Source: Tuctoria greenei
Lineage: Eukaryota; Streptophyta; Magnoliopsida; Poales; Poaceae
Reading direction: 5' to 3'
Assembly (NCBI GenBank): GCA_036927565.1
Contig: JAYESD010000005.1
Coordinates: forward strand, 12,120,565-12,184,564
Length of the DNA: 64,000 bases
The position numbers and the translations under genes were made by a program. Shown here piece by piece: positions 55,768-64,000 of the stretch (position 1 is the first letter of the stretch; the number at the start of each line of letters is the position of its first letter). The notes beneath the pieces were generated by a model. That model was not told the DNA's origin, did no database searches, and worked only from the letters and a program-made list of their open reading frames with translations.

Positions 55768-56362
55768 AGCTTACGCAAGCACCATTGCTACAACTTCCTA
55801 ATTTTGACAAGACATTTGAGCCAGAATGCGATGCAAGCGGTATTGGTATTGGAGGTGTTCTCATACAATGAGGTAAACCCGTTGCTTTATTAAGAGAAAA
55901 ATTGCATGGTCTTTCTCTGAGTTATTCTACTTATGATAAAGAATTGTATGCCTTAGTACGAGTTCTAGAAACTTTGTAACATTATCTTTGGTCTAAGGAG
56001 TTTATCATACATTCCGATCATGAATCTTTGAAGTATCTTAAGTGTCAAACCAATATGAATAAACGACATGCTAAGTGGATTAAATTCATAGAGTCGTGTC
56101 CATACATAATTAAGCATAAAAAGGGAAGGAAAATGTCATTGTTGATGCGTTATCTAGACGTTATACTATGCTATCTCAACTTGATCATAAAATATTTGGT
56201 TTGGAAACAATAAAAGCATTATATCCTACTGATTTGGACTTCAAAGATGCTTTTCAAAATTGTAGAGAAGGAAGAACTTGGAATAAATATGTGTTGTGAG
56301 AGGGTCTCCTCTATTGTGCTAACAAGCTATGCATTCCAGCTAGCTTCGTTCGTCTATTACTT
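55768..56362 (+). pseudogene. RNase H of CRM-2
   Basis: Broken over two frames with stops near 55869 and 55976 and one near 56297. Visible pieces are the ECDASGIGIGGVL block, STYDKELYALVR, HSDHESLKYLK and a KWIKFIE segment. Confidence 0.8.
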
Positions 56363-57441
56363 TTGCAGGAAGCACATGGAGGAGGATTGATGAGGCATTT
56401 TGGCGTGAAGAAAACTGAGGACGTGCTGTCCACACACTTCTTTTGGCCAAAGATGAGTCGTGATGTCGAGCGGTACGTATCACAATGCACTACTTGCAAT
56501 ACAGCTAAGTCTCGCCTTAACCCATATGGCCTTTATATGCCTCTTCCTATTCCTAGTGTACCTTGGACGGATATTTCTATGAACTTTATTTTAGGATTGC
56601 CTAGTTCCAAGAGGGGGAGGGATAGTATTTTTTTGGTTGTTGATTGTTTCCCCAAAATGATACACTTTATACCTTGTCATAAGAATGATAATACCTCACA
56701 CATTGTTGATTTGTTTATGACGGAAATTGTTCATTTACATGGTGTGCCAAGTACCATTGTTTATGATCGTGATGCAAAAAATTTAAGTCATTTTTGGAGA
56801 ACTTTGTGGTATAAATTGGGAACTAAATTGCTGTTTTCAACTACTTGTCACCCACAAACAGATGGACAAACTGAGGTAGTTAATCGTATTCTATCCACTA
56901 TGTTGCAGGTTGTCTTGAAAACAAATTTAAAGTTGTGAGGAGGGTGTTTAACACATATAGAATTTTCTTACAACAAATCCGTTCACTCCACAACGAAGGT
57001 AAGTCCATTCCAGGTAGTGTATGATTTTAATCTCCGTGCTCCTATTGATTTACTACATTTGCCTCCTTTTGAAATTATAAATTTGGATGCTACACAATGA
57101 TCTGAATTCATTTTTAAGATGCATGAAAATACAAAGAAAAATAATGAAAAATATAGGATTGCAGGTAGTAAAGGTAGAAAAAAAAAGTAAAACTTGAACC
57201 GAGTGATTTAGTATGGTACATTAGAGAAAAGAGTGTTTCCCTGACTTGAGAAAATCTAAACTTATATCTCGAACTGCTGGTCCTTTTAAGATTATTAAAA
57301 AGATTAATGATAATGCATATAAGCTTGAGTTGCCTCCGATTTCGGGGTTAGTCCCACATTTAACATTTCAAATTTGCGGCCATACTTGGGAGAAGAAGAT
57401 GAACTTGACTCGAGGATGACTCCAATTTAAGAGGGGGTGGA
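56363..57441 (+). pseudogene. Integrase and pol C-terminus of CRM-2
   Basis: The zinc region HGGGLMRHFG...CTTCNTAKS is intact. The core shows DISMNFILGLP where chromoviruses have SMDF, so the first catalytic Asp is Asn. The second block (VYDRDAKNLSHFW) and the Glu block (PQTDGQTEVVNR) are present. Stops at 56936 and several further on break the C-terminus, which still ends in an acidic segment just before the PPT. No classic chromodomain is evident, as in CRM-type elements. Confidence 0.85.
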
Positions 57442-58325
57442 TGATGAGGACATCATAACAGTGGATACACATGTTGAACTACAGGGACCAATCACAAGAG
57501 CACGAGCGCGGCTACTAAATCAACATGTGAACTCTTTCCTAACTGCCTACCCATGTGAATTTGAGAATGGATTGCTATGTAATAATTTAATTGTTATTAA
57601 GAACCATGAAGGAGATCAAAAAGTGAGGAGAGAAGGGCTTGGGAACATGGAGAACCAGGTGGGACATCCACAAGTTGATGGAACCAGTTTACAACTCAGA
57701 CTCGAGTTCAACTCGTAGTCCAGAAGAAGTCCAACTTAAAACGGACGCCCAGGATGCATACAGACTCCATTTTCGACGTTCTACATATGCACGGAAAGAT
57801 GAGAAGATAGAATTTCCAGTGGATCTGGTGCCACGTAAAAATTCCTTTGGATTCATCAGGAATAGTCGAAATAAGTTCAATCTAGATTTCTGTCCCGTGT
57901 TGCGCCACCGTATTGGGCCTTGTATCAAGTCTACATCCTTTATTTTCGTGTCTTAGGGTTAGGTCACGACTCCAACACCATTTGGACGTCCTCCCACCTA
58001 TATATAATTTATAGTAACCGTCATGAATAATCGATTTTTGCTTAGATTAATAATATCGCCGTTCTACGGTTTGTGAAACCCCAACTTCGCGATTTCAGAT
58101 TGTGTCTTCTACGTTCTTGCTTGTGTTCTCGGTTGCACTTGCAGGGATTAGCCTTCTTGGCGAGGTCAATCGTGTGCAGCATGGTTGATAACCAACGGAG
58201 TGGTGGTGTAGTGATTGCAGGAGTTTTTCGTGTTCTACTCGAGAGCCTCGGATCATCAACGTCGAGATCTCCATCAATCGACTTACCATTACCTACTGGA
58301 AGATCGGGCCTAAACCTCCTGATCA
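57442..58325 (+). repeat. 3' LTR of CRM-2 (884 bp)
   Basis: Preceded by PPT GAGGGGGTGGA (57431-57441), starts TGATGAGGACATC, ends GATCA. Chromovirus G codons resume at 58326. Confidence 0.87.
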
Positions 58326-59359
58326 CCCATATCTTATTCTTATATTTGATCAAGCCATTTACTAATGATCCTCTGTCATTGGACCCAGATACAGACAATA
58401 CAGTGAGTAGTTCTTTAGCTGAGGGTCAGAGGCATAAGTGTTAGTGATCTCTTGAACCCAACTAGGCACAACAGAAGAGATAGCATTTGTTTCAAAGTTG
58501 TGACCAACTTGTGATAGGGAATCTACCACGCTGTTGTGCTTGTCTTCCTTATACATCAACTTAAATTGCAGGCCAGCCATCTTGGCCGTAGTCTTTCTTT
58601 GAAGATCAGTAGAGAGGGTTTGGTCTTGGAGATGACATAAGCTCCTATGATATGTCTTTATGATAAATGGTGTCCGATGAATATAAGATCTCCATTTATC
58701 CACAGCAGCAAGGACTGCTAAAAATTCCTTTTCATAAGTAGATAACCTCTGATTTTCTTACTCAATGCCTTGCTAAAATAAGCATTGGGGTGCCCATTTT
58801 GAGAAAGCACAACACCAATTCCAACTTCACAAGCATCCGTTGCTATTTCAAAAGGCCGTGAAAAATCAGGGATGGCTAGAACAGGTGTAGAGCTCATTGC
58901 AACTTTGAGTTTATCAAATGCTTCCTATGCAGAGTCAGGCCACTGAAAAACTTTATGCTGCAGCAGGCTGGTTAGAGGCTTAGCAAGAATACCATATTTT
59001 TTCAAAAATTTTCTTTTGTAACCAGTCAATCCAAGAAATTCTCTAAGCTCGGTAAAAGAATTTGGGACTGGACAGTGGAGCATGGCATGTGTTTTACTTG
59101 GATCAGTAGCAACGCCCTTATCATAAATTATATGGCCTAGATAACACAGAAAAGTTTGGGCAAATGAGCACTTACTGAGTTTGATGAATAACTTGTGTTC
59201 AGTCAGTTTCCTAAAAACCAACTCAAGATGCTTCATGTGATCTTTCCAGACTTGCTATAAACTACAATATCGTCCATGAAGACTAAAACAAATATTCTCA
59301 TATATTCAGAGAACACATCATTCATAACATATTGGAAAGTTGCATGAGTATTTGTTAAT
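58326..59359 (-). pseudogene. Chromovirus G: RT and RNase H (right piece)
   Basis: Minus-strand codons from 59359 give HATFQYVMNDVF, FMDDIVVYSKS (YxDD box as FMDD, near 59260), the FLCYLGHII and FLGLTGYKRKF blocks, RNase H (EVGIGVVLSQNG area near 58800, then HRSLCHLQDQTL) and a spacer to 58326. A frame change lies near 59237. The piece is cut at 59359 by the Tekay-like element and at 58325 by CRM-2. Confidence 0.83.
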
Positions 59360-62300
59360 TGTAACACCCATATTTTTCAACAATGAAAAAGAAATAAAAA
59401 TTTAATAGATTAAATAAGAAATGAACAAAAGAGAAGAATTGAAAAGAAAAAGAATAAAAACCCTAACTGGGCCAAAGAAATCATTTCGTGGCCCATCTTC
59501 CCTTTTCCCTAGCGCCCAGCCCACCTCCTTCCTCTCGCTCTCCCTCACCCCATGACACGCGGGCCCCAGCTGTCAGGGTCTTTTTCCCCAACCGCCAGCC
59601 CACCCCGCTCGCACCCGTCGTGCCTCCAACCGCCGCCCTTGCCCTTGGCAACCGCCGCCCTCGACCCAACTCTGCCCCTACAAATATCTCCCGTCCGCGC
59701 CCCCATTCCCCTACCCCATTCCTCCATTCTCTTCCTCCCCAAAACCCTAGCCATGTCGTGCCTCCATTGCCGCCGGTTTTGGAGCTCAATGTTCCTCGGA
59801 TTCAAGCCGTCTCGGCCGTCTCTGACGAGCCAGGAAGCACTGCAGCGCCGCCCCGCCCCATTAGAACCCCTCCACTTTGAGTATTGACGCCCGTATTGCC
59901 TCCTCAACAGTCGCCGTCGAGCTTCACCGCCCACCACCCGCCGCAGCCACCTCCCCGCTCCATTCTGGCCTCCGAAACTCCCCTAGGTAAGTTCCCCACC
60001 TTCTTCTCTTTCTCCCCACCTATTTTTTTGTCGATCTAGGCCACTGGAGCGCCAATCAGGCGAGCTCCAGTGAGGTATTGGCCATGGCGCCGCCGCAGGC
60101 CCCCTGGCGCCACCGCCAGCCACGGCCAGGGTGACGTGGCTCTCCCCTGCCCGTCCATCCAAGGGCAACGACCCAGATTAAAACAATATACCCCTTCATC
60201 TCGTTTTAAATCACATCCATTCAAATAAAATCCAATGGCCCAAGTTAAATCAGCACACATCCTCTTCGTCTTTTGCAGTCTAGCACCTGGAATCTTATGT
60301 TCTAGCCCGTGGAAAACTGGTTAATTGTAAAATAAACTAAAAACATGTAAATTAGACCCCTAAAGTTGGTTGGAATTATGGTTTCTCTAATAATTCTTTG
60401 ACTAGGCCCCTGTAATTTTAATTAATCACAATTTAAGCCACTGTTCTATTAGGGAAAATTACTAAATAGCACCTGGAGTTATATCTAATTGTTGAATAAT
60501 GTTTTAAAATGCATTAAGTGAGTGTAAAATGTTTATAAATGATAGAATAAAGATAGAAAATATAGAAAAATTAGTTATAAATCTTTTTAGGAATGAAATA
60601 AAGTTGTAAATGCATATAAAATATAATTCAACCATGGAAAATTTATTTAAAATGATTTTAACCATAAATAAATACTGAAAATAGAAATAAATGCAGAAAA
60701 TTGTATATAATATTATAAAATTCTAGAATAATTATTTAGAGAGTATGAAATATATTTGATTCATTTTGAATTTAGATAATTCATTTTAGCCATCAAAATC
60801 ACGTAGAAAGTATATTTAAGTGATATTTAAGAATATGAAATTATTTTTAGCATAGAAATAAGTATCAAATAACTTTTAAAATTATTTAATTGTACTACCC
60901 TAAGCTGAAATGATATGATAATAATTAATTATATTTTGATGTAGGAAAATCCACTAAATTAGTTTTTGAGCATAAAATGAATATAAAAATAAACACATAT
61001 AAATTATCTAATTTTCTTATAAAGTCATATTTGCCTAATGTAATTCATTTATCATGTCAATAATTACATAGCTTGAGTCGAAGACTTAACTATAACATAA
61101 CAAACCACTCATAACTCTGATTTAAATCATAACTATAACATATTCAATAATAATATGTGTATTGCTTGTATGGTGTATTGTTCTTGATTGTTTTTATTTC
61201 TCTTTTGACGGTAGTTTATACGCACTCGTATCTCGATCAAGAAGTGACATGAAGATATGGAGATCAAGAGTTCCATCAAGAAGAATTGAGCAACTATTTA
61301 ATAAAAGGCAAGTGCCCTTGACCATGTTGTACCAATTTTAGGATATTAATTAGTTGCATGCTACATAAAATGATGTCCTATTTCATGTTTCATGCCCTGT
61401 TCCACATAATTCCTTGTCACCTGGTTTGGGATTGGGTAGTAGATAGGTTTAATTATGCTTAGCCATGCTTAGACTTTGGGAATAGGATTCTACACATATG
61501 CAATATATTATACTTTATGATTACTTTAATCATGATGGACACACAATAGTAGTTGATAGGAATCTGGTGGTCGGATAGAAGGTTTCTCCCGACGAAATGC
61601 TAGTAGTTGGAAGGTGCGGGGAATGATGCAGGGGTACTGCTCTCGGAACCGCAAGGCTCAAGAGGGGGCTCTGAGGCGGAGGGTTACTCTGGGAATGCCT
61701 CAGTGGTGGAAACCTTAGAGGACTAGCACTAGTCGGGAGTACCTTTGTAAAGACCATGTAGTGATCTCCTGGCCACACACCTACGAAAGTGTGAAATGTG
61801 GTTGGCCGCCACTGGCATCAGGGAGGTTTACTCAGTCCACTTGGCAACAGGGGATGAAATCATGCTTGTGGGTACATTCTCTACAGAGATTGGTAAACTG
61901 TCTAGACAGCCGTGCTCACGGTCACGAGCGGCTTGGGGCCAGTTCATAATTAGTTGATGGTTGAGATGATGGTTGAGAATGATATTGATATTATTACATT
62001 ACTATTATAATTAGCTTATGATTGGGAACATTCACCTAGATATAGGTTGCTAATGAAAGCTAAGTATAGGTTTAATGCTTAGTGCTTAAACTATTATCAG
62101 CCTTTCCTTTTTATTGACCTACATGTCATTTATTTCCCACACTTGCTGAGTACCACGGGATGGTACTCACACTTGCTTTGTTATACTTTTGATATGTTGC
62201 TCAGTGAAGACAAGATCTAATGAAGAAAAGTGCAAAGTGAAGATGGTGCATAGGTCGCGTTGCTGCCAGTCGATTTGCGTGTGGTTGTTCTAAAGTTTTG

Positions 62301-62457
62301 TCTCTTCCGCTGCTATTCAACTCTTTTCAAGGTATTATTGTTGTTTATATTCGATATAGAACTATTTATCACTATTTGTCGTACATGTATGGCGAAACTG
62401 ATCCTGACATACATGTATTTGTAGCTGGTTTTATTCTTAATAAAACCGGGTGTGACA
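59360..62457 (+). repeat. 5' LTR of a Tekay/Del-like Ty3/gypsy element (3098 bp)
   Basis: Starts TGTAACACCC inside RT codons of chromovirus G and ends GGGTGTGACA, three bases before a PBS. It contains a CCGCC-rich leader-like zone (59480-60160) with a donor-like CTAG/GTAAGT at about 59983, an AT-rich middle (60300-61150), the CACTTGCTGAGTAC block (62141) and AATAAA near 62438. Blocks shared with the solo LTR at 1806-4605 place both in one lineage. Proline-rich ORFs at 59480-59940 on both strands are compositional and not called as genes. Confidence 0.85.
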
Positions 62458-62460
62458 AAG

Positions 62461-62472
62461 TGGTATCAGTGC
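62461..62472 (+). other. Primer-binding site of the Tekay-like element
   Basis: TGGTATCAGTGC, one mismatch from the initiator tRNA-Met site, three bases after the LTR. Confidence 0.85.
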
Positions 62473-62838
62473 TATATATCGACTCTAGGCATGTGACCTT
62501 AGTTAGAATGGACTTATTAAGCATCCCTTGAAGCTAGCTCTTGAAGACAAAGGTTTGAGTCAATCGACAGGAGCTTGAAGATCGACGTATGAGGACAATG
62601 CAAAGAAAGAAGAAGACTTTTGAATATTACCATACATCACTTGCTTAGGTCCTCTTTGGTTAGCAGGTGAATCCCATGCCTTAATCACGACGAATTAGAA
62701 CACGTTGCTTGATGCATTGCATTAGATTAATAATAATAACAATAATAAATTCTAGCATTTGTCTGTTTAAGGGGGTAGCCGACCCACTTGAATCTCGAGG
62801 GCGAGATTCCTTGTAAGGTGGATGGGATTGTGACCCTC

Positions 62839-62859
62839 ATATATATATATATATATATA
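62839..62859. repeat. (AT)n microsatellite
   Basis: About ten AT units, starting 10 bp after the LTR-like start at 62829. Confidence 0.9.
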
Positions 62860-63208
62860 AAAGAAAGCTATAATAATGAATATAGTAAGCATGACAATGC
62901 ATTTTAAATGGAAGACTTTAAAATTAAAACCATAATGCACATCTAAGCCAAGTTCAAAATAATAATAATAAGAAGAAAAATAAGAATGTGGAAGTACATA
63001 AAAATAATGTGTGTGTTGTTGTGTAATAGTACTTTAAATTTAACTAAATCAACATATTTCATCATAATTGCCTATTTGTGAAAAATGCCAATTCCAACTT
63101 TTAAAGAATGAGTTTGAATTCAAATGAAATTAAGGCATGAAAAAAAAATCAATCAAGGCTCATAACACTCTGTTAAAAATTAGAATACATTAATAATGAA
63201 GTCTACAT

Positions 63209-63209
63209 A

Positions 63210-63256
<47 letters not shown>

Positions 63257-63280
63257 TGATGATGATGATGATGATGATAA
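63209..63280. repeat. Compound microsatellite (ATA)n(ATG)n
   Basis: About 15 AAT-type units pass directly into about 8 GAT units. Confidence 0.92.
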
Positions 63281-63604
63281 TAGAATAAGATTTAAATTTG
63301 TGTGTGGTGATAGAAGTTTTCTAAATCAATTTAGGACAAAAACAAATGTTTTTATGTATTCAGCTGTATGCACTCCTAAACTTATAAAAGTGTTAGAAGA
63401 TCATTATAAATAAAACAAAAAGTAAATTATTTTAAAATATTAATCATAATAACTTGTTGATGAGTAAAAACCTAGTCCTATTCTTTACCTAACCTTAAAT
63501 CTTGACAGCGAGATTCCTTGTAAGTGGGGTGGAATTGTAACACCTAAATAAAACTAATAATTATATAATAATAAACAAATTTACTCAATTAATAGCAACA
63601 ATAT

Positions 63605-63656
63605 AATAAATAAATAAATAAATAAATCTTGACAAATAAATAAATAAATAAATAAA
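63605..63656. repeat. (AAAT)n microsatellite, two blocks
   Basis: Two runs of AAAT separated by TCTTGACA. Confidence 0.9.
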
Positions 63657-64000
63657 GCCTAAATGAAGGAAAATAAAATTAATGTGTTGTATCAAATGAT
63701 AATTAGAACTAATCTATTGAAGTGCTTTGGTTGGAAAACAAAATTTTCAATTGCTAAAGAAGACCTTTAAGTTCAAATAAAATAAATCAACGTTCAAGCC
63801 CTTGAACCTTTCATTCAAACAATAATAAGAAGAATAATGATAGTAAGATGAGAAACTAAACAAAATAAAGAGGAAGAAGAAATAAAACTTTACTGTACAA
63901 ATTTTCATGGTGTTGAAAGTTTTTTCCTTAAAATTAATTCAAACTAAATTATTGCATTCTATTTGTACATCTGTGTAACATTTTGTAACTTCCAAAATAA

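Larger units (their letters stand above)
36541..58325 (+). mobile_element. CRM-2: CRM-like Ty3/gypsy chromovirus, 5' LTR lost, split by Tat-2
   Basis: The 5' LTR, PBS and the start of the leader are missing. What remains is leader (36541-36969 and 52496-52927), gag, protease, RT, RNase H, integrase, PPT (57429-57441) and 3' LTR (57442-58325). The LTR start TGATGAGGACATC and the pol sequence (RAINNITIRY, DMLDELSGA, YFDDILIYS) are CRM-like. The leader matches 44014-44640 of CRM-1. Inserted in chromovirus G; a duplication cannot be tested because the left end is lost. Confidence 0.85.
62458..64000 (+). mobile_element. Internal remnant with two successive pol-end/LTR-start junctions
   Basis: After the PBS there is about 320 bp of leader. 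At 62790-62816 codons read ESRGRDSL and stop, the family-typical end of Tekay pol, then a purine-rich tract and TGTGACCCTC (62829), an LTR-like start. The pattern repeats: QRDSL and stop near 63508-63523, AGTGGGGTGGAA, then TGTAACACC at 63536. So nearly all internal coding is deleted and a second 3' end follows 707 bp after the first. The sequences after the two starts are AT-rich and not obviously the same as the LTR at 59360. Confidence 0.6.

Noticed and set aside
59488..59937. Overlapping long ORFs on both strands (about 100-130 codons), proline-rich
   Set aside because: They lie in the GC-rich leader part of an LTR, are open in several frames at once and show no domain; the openness comes from composition.

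Overview
The window is transposable-element DNA from a plant nuclear genome, almost certainly a grass. I see no host gene, tRNA, rRNA, CRISPR array or prokaryotic feature. Nearly all of it can be assigned to nested LTR retrotransposons. The families point to Poaceae: SIRE/Maximus-type Ty1/copia with an env-like third ORF; RIRE2/Tat-type Ty3/gypsy with an antisense ORF carrying the 'putative gypsy type transposon' domain; CRM-like chromoviruses whose LTRs start TGATGAGGACATC; and Tekay/Del-like elements with 3-kb LTRs starting TGTAACACCC. Species is not determinable by eye. Two CRM-like copies hint at pericentromeric DNA (inference).

Layout, oldest layer outward. (0) A minus-strand chromovirus, 'G', is the oldest substrate; its pieces lie at 35415-36540 (integrase, chromodomain) and 58326-59359 (RT/RNase H). 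(1) Three elements sit in G: Copia-A (minus, <1 to 35414, 5' LTR 33939-35414, 3' LTR outside the window), CRM-2 (plus, 36541-58325, 5' LTR lost), and a Tekay-like element (plus, 59360 to beyond 64000). (2) Copia-A is split twice: by a 2.8-kb Tekay-like solo LTR (1806-4605, perfect TTTTG target duplication) and by a 24.4-kb SIRE composite (7465-31892, perfect GAGGT target duplication). CRM-2 is split by Tat-2 (minus, 36970-52495). (3) The SIRE composite contains Tat-1 (minus, 7495-20639); Tat-2 contains a truncated CRM-1 (plus, 42830-45893).

Within each element the genes follow family order. SIRE (plus): gag, protease, integrase, RT, RNase H, spacer, env-like ORF, PPT, LTR. Tat-1 and Tat-2 (minus): gag, protease, RT, RNase H, second RNase H, integrase, then a spacer and a long antisense ORF (plus) with Transposase_28, low-complexity and coiled-coil parts. 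All coding regions carry stops or frameshifts, so none looks autonomous now.

The most interesting signal is regulatory. Three LTR families carry arrays of short near-palindromes with CGGA/TCCG half-sites upstream of a TATA box. In the solo LTR and the unrelated Copia-A LTR the motif is CGGAC(T/A)(A/T)GTCCG, and site spacing alternates between about 20-21 and 31-33 bp, i.e. 2 and 3 helical turns. The SIRE LTR uses CGGATCATCCGATG alternating with CATCGGTCGAT. In both copia elements the element's own motif recurs between pol and the env-like ORF. The Tat elements have a fourth version (CGGAGCT-N4-AGCTCCG) beside the antisense ORF, plus G-box clusters in the LTR. Other notable items are a 76-bp intron in the Tat antisense ORF, an amber codon shared by both Tat copies between gag-pro and RT, and a three-LTR tandem SIRE structure.
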